Below are positions 41,025 to 49,694 of a DNA stretch of 64,000 bases, piece after piece; the stretch's first letter is position 1; each line of letters opens with the position of its first letter. A model generated the notes under the pieces. The model had not been told where the DNA came from. It saw nothing but the letters and a program-made list of their open reading frames with translations, and did not search any database. The stretch lies in the NCBI GenBank assembly GCA_965227255.1, contig CBDDFS010000001.1, positions 62,001 through 126,000 of the forward strand, in the 5' to 3' direction. This DNA is from CBDDFS01 sp965227255 (lineage in GTDB: Bacteria; Bacteroidota; Bacteroidia; Flavobacteriales_E; Vicingaceae). The position numbers and the translations under genes were made by a program.

Positions 41025-41974
41025 GCCTTTTCGTATTTTCTCATTAGGTTATCTAAAATTCTGACCGTCGTTTCGGCCATCATGTTTTTTTTCTCATCCA
41101 GAAGGGGATTAATTTCAACTGTTTCAAAACAGATCAATCTTTCATCCTGAATGAATGCTGCCATGATTTCGAATACTTCATCCGGACTGAATCCATTGTC
41201 TACCGGAGTACCCGTTCCATGACTCACAAGATTTGGGTCCATTGAATCTACATCAAAGGAAATGTAAATTAGATCACAATCTTTCAAGATCCTTTTGGCC
41301 TCGGTCAGGCATTTTTCTATTCCATTATGTCTTACCTCCTCAACCTTGAAGTTTCTCATTCCATGTTTTTCCATGAGGTGATCTTCAGGCGCTTCGGTAT
41401 CTCTAACACCGAAGAAAACAATGTCTTTAGGATCGATCTTGGGACTGATCCCGCCTAGATTCTTTAATTCATTCCAAAGGCCAACACTAAGTTCATCCGG
41501 ATCGTTCTTTTTAGATTCCAGATTGTCATCCGCAATTGAAATGGCCAAAGGCATTCCGTGCATATTTCCTGATGGTGATGTATACGGTGAATGAAGGTCA
41601 CCATGTGCATCTACCCATATTACTCCCAGTCTTTTATCGGGATGAGATTTTTTAATAGCCGCAATTGTAGAAGCAGCATTGCAATGATCTCCAGAAATAA
41701 CAAATGGGAATTCATTTTCTGAAATGACGCCGGAGATTAAATCTGCACTTCCTTCTGCCGACTTGAAAATTGCATCAATATTCTTCGCAAAAGGTGTTCT
41801 GTCCTCGGCATACAAAGCTTCATTGTAAGTGGTGGCAACCACTTTATCATACTTATTAAAAAAGTGTTTCCCGAATTTATGTTGCGCCATTTCCAATGCG
41901 CTAAATCCAAGGCTGGAACCCCTTGTTCCTGCACCCAATTCAGACATGTTAACTATAAGCTTGATATTTTTCAT
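41021..41974 (-). CDS. Arginase family protein
   Basis: 317 residues from the ATG at 41974; a TTG at 41980 is too close to the promoter. Binuclear manganese site: H97 in SGDHC, D122/H124/D126 in VDAHGDLH, and SFDVDSMDP (about 225-233). The long GVRDTEAPE and TGTPVDNG segments fit true arginase better than agmatinase or formimidoylglutamase, though specificity is not certain from sequence. Hydrolyses arginine to ornithine and urea. Heads the operon arginase-argS-ffh-folD with a perfect -7 box 16 nt upstream. Confidence 0.92.
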   Translation of the reverse strand: MKNIKLIVNMSELGAGTRGSSLGFSALEMAQHKFGKHFFNKYDKVVATTYNEALYAEDRTPFAKNIDAIFKSAEGSADLISGVISENEFPFVISGDHCNAASTIAAIKKSHPDKRLGVIWVDAHGDLHSPYTSPSGNMHGMPLAISIADDNLESKKNDPDELSVGLWNELKNLGGISPKIDPKDIVFFGVRDTEAPEDHLMEKHGMRNFKVEEVRHNGIEKCLTEAKRILKDCDLIYISFDVDSMDPNLVSHGTGTPVDNGFSPDEVFEIMAAFIQDERLICFETVEINPLLDEKKNMMAETTVRILDNLMRKYEKA

Positions 41975-41990
41975 ACTCAAAAGGAAAGCG

Positions 41991-41998
41991 CAAATTTA
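41991..41998 (-). promoter_or_regulatory. -7 promoter box, arginase-argS operon
   Basis: TAAATTTG on the reverse strand, perfect match, 16 nt before the ATG at 41974; followed by CGC. Confidence 0.6.
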
Positions 41999-42020
41999 CT
42001 GGAGTCTTTGGAATGGCAGC

Positions 42021-42060
42021 GGCTCATTGGTTTATTTGTTTCTTTTTTCATTTTTACAAT
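42021..42060. repeat. Degenerate 8-bp tandem word array
   Basis: Octamers GGCTCATT, GGTTTATT, TGTTTCTT, TTTTCATT, TTTACAAT. Shares its words with the array at 35826-35865. Confidence 0.65.
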
Positions 42061-42107
42061 TATGATTCACCTTCTCATTTTTCACTTTTCATTATGAAAA
42101 GAACGTC

Positions 42108-42115
42108 TATATTTG
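42108..42115 (+). promoter_or_regulatory. -7 promoter box, lipoprotein gene
   Basis: TATATTTG, perfect match, 40 nt upstream of the ATG at 42156. Confidence 0.55.
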
Positions 42116-42155
42116 TACCCTTCATAGCCGAAACTAGCCAACACCGCTCTGATAA

Positions 42156-42857
42156 ATGATTAAACACTTTCGTTTCTTCTTACCCGCTATTTTTCTTGCC
42201 TTTATAGTCTCTTGTGACGACCTGATAGACGATGGTCGAATCAAGGAAGGGGTGGTTGTGTACGATGTCCAATACCCGAAAATGGATGAGAGTAGTGTTC
42301 TCGCCGATTTACTTCCGACGAAAATGGAAATGCATTTCAAAGACAACAAATTCTTCAATGAATTGTCTGCTGGATTTGGAATGTTCAAAATGAATGTCAT
42401 TAACGACGGTGATGACCATAAGATGATTCAAATGGTTAAACTGATCAATGAAAGGTATGCAGTTCAATATGATGAAGCTGGCGCACTTAAGTCACTGGAG
42501 GCCTTTCCAAAAATGACCATACAGGAAACCGGCAAAAAGAAGGAAATTGCCGGATTTTCTTGCAATGAAGCTAAAGTCACTGTACATGGTGATTCAACAG
42601 AAACTTTCACCATTTACTTCACGAAAGACATTCACCTTGATAACGCCAATTGGTTCACCCAATTTGCCGGAGTTGAAGGAGTATTGATGGAATATCAGGT
42701 TGAGCGGTACAATCTCTGCACTCGATTTACGGCTGTTGATGTCATATCTCAGGAAGTGGACAATGAGATATTCGAAATACCTGATGAATTCGAAAACGTC
42801 GACGAAGAATTTATGACTGCCAAGATGCAGGAGATCTTCGATAGTTTCAGCGAATAA
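42156..42857 (+). CDS. Putative lipoprotein, DUF4412-like
   Basis: 233 residues. Lipobox AFIVSC (Cys20). The rest follows a layout common in Bacteroidota: KMEMHFKDNKFF...GMFKMNVINDG, then TIQETGKKKEIAGFSCNEAKV, then FTIYFTKDIHLDNANWF, then GVLMEYQVER. This matches DUF4412/GLPGLI-type lipoproteins that share an IAGYxCxxA core. Envelope protein of unknown role. It precedes ftsK by 270 nt and has its own promoter. Confidence 0.8.
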   Translation: MIKHFRFFLPAIFLAFIVSCDDLIDDGRIKEGVVVYDVQYPKMDESSVLADLLPTKMEMHFKDNKFFNELSAGFGMFKMNVINDGDDHKMIQMVKLINERYAVQYDEAGALKSLEAFPKMTIQETGKKKEIAGFSCNEAKVTVHGDSTETFTIYFTKDIHLDNANWFTQFAGVEGVLMEYQVERYNLCTRFTAVDVISQEVDNEIFEIPDEFENVDEEFMTAKMQEIFDSFSE

Positions 42858-42940
42858 GAAGTCTTCTTTAATCACAACTTCAAACTACCTCACTTAAGAA
42901 TCTCATTTAGTTCTAAGGCAGTTATATTATGGCATCACGA

Positions 42941-42966
42941 AATAACCAGATAACCGAATAACCAGT
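42941..42966. repeat. Degenerate 8-bp tandem word array
   Basis: Octamers AATAACCA, GATAACCG, AATAACCA in register, in the spacer before ftsK. Confidence 0.6.
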
Positions 42967-43085
42967 TCGGCGTCATCCCTAGAGTCTCAACATATTAATT
43001 ATCAACACATTAAGCGAATCTAGTTATTAAGTCTCTTTCGTGAATAACACTTTAACACTCGTCTGAATTCAAGACCTTTTAAATT

Positions 43086-43093
43086 TATCTTTG
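43086..43093 (+). promoter_or_regulatory. -7 promoter box, ftsK
   Basis: TATCTTTG, perfect match, 34 nt upstream of the ATG at 43128, followed by GCC. Confidence 0.6.
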
Positions 43094-43127
43094 GCCTGAT
43101 ACACCTGCATTATAAGGTATTTCTGAG

Positions 43128-45710
43128 ATGAGCACAGACCCAAAAGCAAAAAATACAGAACACAATTGGAATGTGTCAAAGGATGATTCTGCTCCGGTTA
43201 AAAAGGCAAAAAAGAAAAAAAAGCCACAGAAAAAACCCGGTGAATCGAAAGCGGGTAAGCTTTTTGGTCGAATTGCAGCGTTTTTAGAAAATGACAAAAC
43301 GATCAGAGCCTTCGGTCTCTTTATGATTCTATTGTCTCTTTACCTTGTTCTTGCCTTCTCCTCATTTGTTTTTACAGGAAAAGAAGACTTCGATCAGATA
43401 CAGAACAACAATATTTTCGATTTTCTTTTCGATTCTGACATTGAGGTCGAAAACTGGCTGGGTAATCTTGGAGCTGCCGTCTCACACTTTTTTATTTTCA
43501 AAGGATTTGGATTTGCTTCCATTGCCTTCCCTTTCATATTCTTCCTGATCGGATTCAAGATGCTTTTCAAGTTTTCTCTGCTTCCTCTGAAGAAGAGTAT
43601 TAAGCATTCATTCTTACTATTAATATGGCTTTCTCTGGCTCTTGGTCTTATTTTTTATGATTCGACCTTTAAGTTCCTCTATGGTCAATTCGGCTTTCAG
43701 GTCAACACCTGGTTATTCAGGGTCATTGGAGAAATAGGCACATCATTCGTGCTTATTCTAAGTCTATTCATCTACATCATCTATTCTTTTGAGGTTTCAT
43801 TCGACTATCTGGTCAAGATGTTCTCTTTGAAAAACGCTGAATCTGAAGATACCGAGATTGATGCAAAAGACGAATTCCTGTCCGAAATAAGTGGAATTAA
43901 AGAAGAACCGGTTAGTTCTGACATCGATAACCTGGAAGTTGAAGAGCAAATTGAAGTCGTTGAGAATGCCGAAGGTGCCATCGAACTGGAAACTGAGGGC
44001 GAAGTTGAAAATGAAACCGCAAATGAAGATGATGGAAGCATTCAGCTGGACACCGAGGTTCCTCAGGCTGAGGTAGCGGAAACTGAGGGTGACGTTGAAT
44101 TATCGGTTGAAGAAGTTGAGCAAGAGGAAACACTTTCTGATAAAGAAATCAGCAAGAATCTGGAAGATTTTGGTCCATATGATCCTACACTGGATCTACC
44201 AAAATATCAAGTTCCAACAGCTGATCTCTTGTTGGAACACGGTTCAGATAAAATAGGTGTCGACAAAGATGAGCTTGAAGCGAATAAAAACAGAATTGTC
44301 AGTAGTCTTGAAAACTACAACATTAAGATCCAAAGCATTAAGGCGACCATTGGACCAACAGTGACCTTATATGAGATCGTACCAGAAGCAGGCATTCGAA
44401 TTTCGAAGATCAAGAATCTTGAAGACGACATTGCTTTGAGTCTTGCAGCACTGGGTATCAGGATCATTGCCCCTATTCCAGGAAAGGGAACTATTGGTAT
44501 AGAGGTGCCCAATAAGAATCCTGAAGTGGTTTCCATGAAGACGGTGCTGGCTTCCAGTAAATTCCAGGAGGCGAAGATGGATCTGCCTATCGTGCTTGGG
44601 AAAACGATTTCTAATGAATCTTATGTTGTGGATCTTGCCAAAATGCCACACATACTCATGGCCGGTGCTACAGGTCAGGGTAAGTCGGTAGGATTAAACG
44701 TTGTACTGACCTCATTGCTTTACAAGAAACACCCGTCACAATTAAAGTTTGTGATGGTAGACCCGAAGAAGGTTGAATTGACGCTCTACAATAAAATAGA
44801 ACGACATTTTCTTGCCAAATTGCCTGATACGGAAGATCCAATTATTACCGACAATCAAAAGGTAATACATACACTGAACAGCCTTTGTGTTGAAATGGAT
44901 CAACGTTACGAGCTTCTGAAAGAAGCCTATGTACGTAATATTAAAGAGTACAACGACAAGTTTGTGAAGCGTAAGCTGAATCCTGAAAAAGGTCACAGAT
45001 ACTTACCTTACATCGTTCTTGTAGTGGATGAATTTGCCGATCTCATTATGACGGCAGGTAAAGAAGTGGAACAACCCATTGCCCGACTGGCTCAATTGGC
45101 CAGGGCAATTGGAATTCACCTCATTATTGCAACTCAAAGACCATCTACGAATATTATAACAGGTTCAATTAAGGCAAACTTCCCGGCCAGGATTGCATTC
45201 AGGGTGACATCGGGAATTGATTCGAGAACTATTCTTGATTCCGGTGGCGCCGAACAATTGATCGGTCGGGGTGATATGCTAATTTCGACAGGCAGCGACC
45301 TGATTCGTATTCAGTGTGCATTCGTAGATACACCAGAGGTAGAAAACATCACAGAATTTATCGGGAATCAACAGGGTTATCCCGACGCATTCTTATTGCC
45401 TGAATATGTCGATGAAAGTGGTGGCAGCCAATCTGGAGATGTAGCAGCTGATGAGAGAGATGCATTGTTCAATGATGCTGCTCAGCTTGTTGTACAGCAT
45501 CAGCAAGGAAGTGCTTCCCTGCTCCAAAGGCGACTGAAACTGGGATATAACAGGGCCGGAAGGATTATTGACCAGCTTGAAGCTGCAGGAATAATTGGGC
45601 CATTTGAAGGTTCAAAAGCAAGAAAAGTGCTCGTACAAGATGAACAAAGCTTAAATTTGCTTCTCAATCCAGAGACAAATGAGAGTAATGAAACTGAAGC
45701 AGATGTATAA
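43128..45710 (+). CDS. ftsK: DNA translocase FtsK/SpoIIIE
   Basis: 860 residues. Basic N-terminus (KKAKKKKKPQKKPG), four membrane segments (about 60-240), an acidic linker rich in Glu (about 250-350; EVEEQIEVVENAEGAIELE-type runs), then the alpha/beta motor: Walker A GATGQGKSVG (about 512-521), Walker B YIVLVVDEFADLI (about 626-638), and a C-terminal winged-helix gamma domain (LLQRRLKLGYNRAGRIIDQLEAAGIIG, about 795-825) that reads KOPS/SRS sequences. Pumps chromosome ends through the septum. Its stop overlaps the next gene by 8 nt. Confidence 0.97.
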   Translation: MSTDPKAKNTEHNWNVSKDDSAPVKKAKKKKKPQKKPGESKAGKLFGRIAAFLENDKTIRAFGLFMILLSLYLVLAFSSFVFTGKEDFDQIQNNNIFDFLFDSDIEVENWLGNLGAAVSHFFIFKGFGFASIAFPFIFFLIGFKMLFKFSLLPLKKSIKHSFLLLIWLSLALGLIFYDSTFKFLYGQFGFQVNTWLFRVIGEIGTSFVLILSLFIYIIYSFEVSFDYLVKMFSLKNAESEDTEIDAKDEFLSEISGIKEEPVSSDIDNLEVEEQIEVVENAEGAIELETEGEVENETANEDDGSIQLDTEVPQAEVAETEGDVELSVEEVEQEETLSDKEISKNLEDFGPYDPTLDLPKYQVPTADLLLEHGSDKIGVDKDELEANKNRIVSSLENYNIKIQSIKATIGPTVTLYEIVPEAGIRISKIKNLEDDIALSLAALGIRIIAPIPGKGTIGIEVPNKNPEVVSMKTVLASSKFQEAKMDLPIVLGKTISNESYVVDLAKMPHILMAGATGQGKSVGLNVVLTSLLYKKHPSQLKFVMVDPKKVELTLYNKIERHFLAKLPDTEDPIITDNQKVIHTLNSLCVEMDQRYELLKEAYVRNIKEYNDKFVKRKLNPEKGHRYLPYIVLVVDEFADLIMTAGKEVEQPIARLAQLARAIGIHLIIATQRPSTNIITGSIKANFPARIAFRVTSGIDSRTILDSGGAEQLIGRGDMLISTGSDLIRIQCAFVDTPEVENITEFIGNQQGYPDAFLLPEYVDESGGSQSGDVAADERDALFNDAAQLVVQHQQGSASLLQRRLKLGYNRAGRIIDQLEAAGIIGPFEGSKARKVLVQDEQSLNLLLNPETNESNETEADV

Positions 45711-46350
45711 GACCCTGAATATTTTTCTCCTTTTATTTCTTAGTATTTCACTTTTTGGCCAGACCGATCCAAAAGCTAAAGACTTATTGGACAAGCTTTC
45801 TGCCAAAACAAAGAGTTATACTTCAATTAAAGCAGATTTCAATTATACGCTTGTGAATATAGAAATGGATATGAATGAAACCCAATCAGGAAGCATTGCC
45901 ATTAAAGGAGAGAAATACTTTTTAAAGATTGCCGGTCAGGAAATTCGTTGCAATGGAAAGACAGTTTGGACGTATTTAAAGGATGCAGAAGAGGTTCAAA
46001 TCAGCGATCTTGAAGAAGACAGTGAAGATCAGATCACTCCTACTTCCATTTTCACCATGTATGAGAAAGGTTTTCGACACTCTTATAAAGGAGAAAAAAC
46101 AATCTCAGGTGTAAACGCAGCTGAAGTGCATATCTATCCGCTTGATCTAGATGAAAAATCATATCACACCGTGAAGCTTTTCATCGATAAAGACAAGTTG
46201 CAGATTAAAAAGGTTGAAATACTAGGAAAGGAAGGTGATACCTATACTTATACCATCAAGTCATTTCAGCCGAATGCTAGCATTCCTGACTCATATTTTT
46301 CATTCGATACGGCTAGTCATCCCGATGTGGATGTTATTGACCTGAGATAA
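45703..46350 (+). CDS. LolA-like outer-membrane lipoprotein carrier
   Basis: 215 residues from the ATG at 45703, whose first 8 nt overlap the ftsK stop; earlier ATGs at 45679 and 45688 would put charged residues before the signal peptide. Signal peptide ends SLFGQ (about 20). LolA/LolB fold of beta-strands (YTLVNIEMDMNETQSGSIAIKGEKYFLKIAGQEIRCNGKTVWTYLKD) with family features. In Bacteroidota, LolA-like proteins often follow ftsK. Escorts lipoproteins across the periplasm. Converges with the LysM gene, which starts its stop codon at the next base. Confidence 0.88.
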   Translation: MYKTLNIFLLLFLSISLFGQTDPKAKDLLDKLSAKTKSYTSIKADFNYTLVNIEMDMNETQSGSIAIKGEKYFLKIAGQEIRCNGKTVWTYLKDAEEVQISDLEEDSEDQITPTSIFTMYEKGFRHSYKGEKTISGVNAAEVHIYPLDLDEKSYHTVKLFIDKDKLQIKKVEILGKEGDTYTYTIKSFQPNASIPDSYFSFDTASHPDVDVIDLR

Positions 46351-48168
46351 TCACTCGTTCAGAACCGGAACTTCGTTCAATTGATACTCTCTGTATTGTA
46401 ATAATACAGTGGAGGAGTTTTCATATCCACTCTCCATTCCTGTTTTAAAGAAGTTGAAGTTGAAATACAGATACTTTTCGTTGGACTCAACCATGGACTG
46501 CTCTATTCTGTTTCCATTCTTCTCAAGCTGATTCAGATAATACCATGTAACATCAAAACCCTGAAAGGCAAATTTTTCCGGGAATATCTCATATTGTTTC
46601 TGGTATCTTCTAACGAAATCATTCACCTCAGATCTCTGATAATTAATATGGCCATTAACGGGAATCATAACACCCAGGTGTTCGAGATAATCAAAGTCAA
46701 TATTGGAATACTTCAACCATGTGTCTAGCCCAATAATATTGATCCTATATTTCTCACTAAGATTATTCAAACCTGCCATCAATTTGGTCACATAGACCTG
46801 ATCATTTGATGGCACGACAATGATATTTCTTACGCTATCTCCTTTCAATTTAGCTCTGATAGGATCCACTGAGCCCTTATCCCATTTTACTTCTCCAATA
46901 TTCTTCAAACTGGCTGTATCGCCTAGTGAATTCAATGTGCGGATATAAGAGTCTTTGTAGGCAAGAGACAAGGGGTTGGCCCTGAAACTCTGCTCCAGCA
47001 TTAAGATATTCTGGTCTTTGAATAAATACGCGCTGTATTTGCCCAGATTTCTGAACATCACATTCTTAGATGTTGCCACCTTACTCACGTAGGGATTCCC
47101 AAGTAGTATCTTATTATTTTGAGGAACCGGACAAACAATGTGAATCTTCTTTTCTCTGGCATACTCAGAAACTCTCATGAATTGGGATAGATAAAATGGT
47201 CCAATGATTAGATCTGCATCATCAAGTTCACCTCCTTTTATGATTTCATTTATTCTCAAAGTATCCTTGGCGCTATCGAAGAATTTGATGTCGAATTGCA
47301 TGCCAAGATTTTTCATGGAATCAATGGCCAGAAGTGCTCCTTCGTAGAACTGCAATGCAATTACGGATTTTGACATGACCCTTTCTTCGTCGTCTATTTT
47401 TAGCTTAGAAATAAGGGTGTCATTTAAATCGAGGAAGAAAGGCAGAATGAACACAACGGTATAGCGATCTTTAATAACCGAAGAATCAGGCATCTCATGA
47501 GTGATCGCATTTTTTGGTATTGAAATGAGCTGTCCAACTTTCAAGCCCTCTGGTAAGCCTTCGTTTGCCGCTTTAATACTGTCAATTGGGACACTGTAGA
47601 ATTTAGAAAGACTGTATAAAGTTTCTTTGCTCTGCACTTCATGAATCAGATACCGACCGTCGTCAATTATCTCGAGCTGCTCCTCTTCTTCTTTCAATTT
47701 CGATATGGGGATTTTGATAAGCTGTCCTTCCTTCAATCCTTTTTTGATCTCAGGATTCACCTCCATGATATCTCCCACACTGATACCATATATCTTGGAA
47801 ATAGCATAGAGGGTCTGTTTCTTCTGCACCTCATGAACAATAATATCACCATCGACCTCCATTCTGGTCTTTATGCTTTCGGGGTCCTTTTCTACCGCCA
47901 GGATATATAAGGTATCACCAATTGAAAGACCTTGAGATGCCTTGGGGTTGAATTTCTCCAGATCGTAAACAGTTACATTGTATTTCCGGGATATAGAATA
48001 CAAAGTATTGCCGGGCTCTACCACATATTTGTAGAATTCCCGACCATCAATTTCAACGGTACTTGTATCCTGTTTGACTTCCTGTGACATTACGGCAGGC
48101 AGGCAAGCAAACAGGCTGCATGTCATGAATAAATAACGAAATATTGCCTTCTTCAGTCCTATTCCCAT
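46351..48168 (-). CDS. LysM plus type 1 periplasmic-binding-fold protein
   Basis: 605 residues. Signal peptide ends AVMSQ (about 29). Three LysM domains (about 43-92, 108-152, 170-216), each with the repeat core GNTLYSISRKY/KQTLYAISKIY/KETLYSLSKFY; they bind peptidoglycan. A type 1 periplasmic-binding fold follows (about 230-600), an ABC-type substrate-binding module here without a transporter. This LysM-PBP1 fusion is known from Bacteroidota; its ligand is unknown. Start overlaps guaA by 10 nt. Confidence 0.9.
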   Translation of the reverse strand: MGIGLKKAIFRYLFMTCSLFACLPAVMSQEVKQDTSTVEIDGREFYKYVVEPGNTLYSISRKYNVTVYDLEKFNPKASQGLSIGDTLYILAVEKDPESIKTRMEVDGDIIVHEVQKKQTLYAISKIYGISVGDIMEVNPEIKKGLKEGQLIKIPISKLKEEEEQLEIIDDGRYLIHEVQSKETLYSLSKFYSVPIDSIKAANEGLPEGLKVGQLISIPKNAITHEMPDSSVIKDRYTVVFILPFFLDLNDTLISKLKIDDEERVMSKSVIALQFYEGALLAIDSMKNLGMQFDIKFFDSAKDTLRINEIIKGGELDDADLIIGPFYLSQFMRVSEYAREKKIHIVCPVPQNNKILLGNPYVSKVATSKNVMFRNLGKYSAYLFKDQNILMLEQSFRANPLSLAYKDSYIRTLNSLGDTASLKNIGEVKWDKGSVDPIRAKLKGDSVRNIIVVPSNDQVYVTKLMAGLNNLSEKYRINIIGLDTWLKYSNIDFDYLEHLGVMIPVNGHINYQRSEVNDFVRRYQKQYEIFPEKFAFQGFDVTWYYLNQLEKNGNRIEQSMVESNEKYLYFNFNFFKTGMESGYENSSTVLLQYREYQLNEVPVLNE

Positions 48169-49685
48169 TCTATCGTTGAGGGTGGTTTGGAGCTAATATC
48201 GTAAACTACCCTGTTAATTCCTCTTACGCGATTGATTATGTTATTCGAAACTTCTGCTAAAAACTCATATGGAAGGTGGCACCAGTCTGCTGTCATACCA
48301 TCTGTTGAGGTTACAGCTCTTAGCGCCACTACCCTTTCATAAGTCCTCTCATCGCCCATGACTCCTACTGATTGTATGGGTAACAGAATAGCTCCTGCCT
48401 GCCATACTTCGTCATAAAGTCCGTGGGATTTTAATGCCTCTACATATATATCATCGGCTTCCTGCAACAGAGATACTTTTTCTTCTGTTACTTCACCCAG
48501 AATTCTGATTCCCAACCCTGGTCCGGGGAAAGGATGCCTTCCAAGAATCTCATCCTTGATCTCAAGTGCCTTTCCAACCCGTCTCACCTCATCTTTAAAT
48601 AACCACTTCAATGGCTCAATGATCTTAAGCTTCATAAAATCGGGTAAGCCACCCACATTGTGGTGAGATTTAATTGTAGCAGAAGGTCCTCCCGTTGCGG
48701 AAACGGATTCAATAACATCGGGGTAAATCGTCCCTTGACCCAACCATGCAACATCCTGAATTCTATGCGCTTCATCATCAAATACATCGATGAAAGTATT
48801 CCCAATGGCTTTTCTTTTGGCTTCCGGCTCTTCTTTTCCACTTAAGGCTTTGAGAAAACGATCTCCTGCCCTAACACCAGTGACATTCAGATGAAGATCC
48901 TCATATTGTTCCAATACCTTTTCGAACTCGTTCTTTCTGAGCAGCCCATTGTCAACAAAGATGCAATGCAGATTATCACCAATGGCTTTGTGAAGCAATA
49001 CAGCTGCCACTGTTGAGTCTACGCCTCCCGAAAGACCCATTACGACCTGATCATTGCCCAGTTTTTCTTTGAGTTCGGCTACTGTGGATTCGACATAGGA
49101 TTGCGGTGTCCATGACTGATCACAACCACATATATCAACGACATAATTCTTTAACAACTTTAATCCATCGGTCGAGTGATAAACCTCAGGATGGAATTGA
49201 ATTCCAAATACATTTTTTTCCTTTAGCTGGTATGCTGCGACCGGAATTGATTTGGTGGTGGCTATAAGATCGAAATCATCAGTGAGATGCGAAATGCTAT
49301 CTCCGTGCGACATCCAAACCTGACTGTTATCGCTTATTCCCGACATCAATACATTTTCCTTGATTCCGGTCAGATTTGCCCTGCCATATTCTCTGTGTTC
49401 TGATGGAAGAACATCCGCTCCAAGGGATTTCGCTATATACTGGGCACCATAACAAATACCAAGAACCTTATTTCCGTTATCGAGATATTTTGGATTGACC
49501 TCCGGTGCATCATCATCGAGCACAGAATGTGGACTTCCACTCAAAATGATGCCTTTAACCCCTTCGAGGTCGGCATCCTTATTGAAGGGGACAATTTCTG
49601 AATAAACGTTCAATTCACGTATTCTTCTGGCAATTAGCTGAGTGTATTGTGAACCAAAATCGACGATTAAAATCTTATCCTGCAT
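48159..49685 (-). CDS. guaA: GMP synthase (glutamine-hydrolysing)
   Basis: 508 residues. Class I glutamine amidotransferase domain with nucleophile C78 (GICYGAQY), H165 and E167 (FHPEVYHS); ATP pyrophosphatase P-loop SGGVDS at 219-224; C-terminal dimerisation domain with RAVTSTDGMTADW. Converts XMP to GMP. Operon bshC-guaA-LysM; guaA follows bshC by 9 nt. The downstream overlap suggests coupling with an unrelated envelope gene. Confidence 0.97.
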   Translation of the reverse strand: MQDKILIVDFGSQYTQLIARRIRELNVYSEIVPFNKDADLEGVKGIILSGSPHSVLDDDAPEVNPKYLDNGNKVLGICYGAQYIAKSLGADVLPSEHREYGRANLTGIKENVLMSGISDNSQVWMSHGDSISHLTDDFDLIATTKSIPVAAYQLKEKNVFGIQFHPEVYHSTDGLKLLKNYVVDICGCDQSWTPQSYVESTVAELKEKLGNDQVVMGLSGGVDSTVAAVLLHKAIGDNLHCIFVDNGLLRKNEFEKVLEQYEDLHLNVTGVRAGDRFLKALSGKEEPEAKRKAIGNTFIDVFDDEAHRIQDVAWLGQGTIYPDVIESVSATGGPSATIKSHHNVGGLPDFMKLKIIEPLKWLFKDEVRRVGKALEIKDEILGRHPFPGPGLGIRILGEVTEEKVSLLQEADDIYVEALKSHGLYDEVWQAGAILLPIQSVGVMGDERTYERVVALRAVTSTDGMTADWCHLPYEFLAEVSNNIINRVRGINRVVYDISSKPPSTIEWE

Positions 49686-49694
49686 GTACTTTTC

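Noticed and set aside
44315..44651. Reverse-strand frames inside ftsK
   Set aside because: Shadows; the ftsK frame is complete and conserved.
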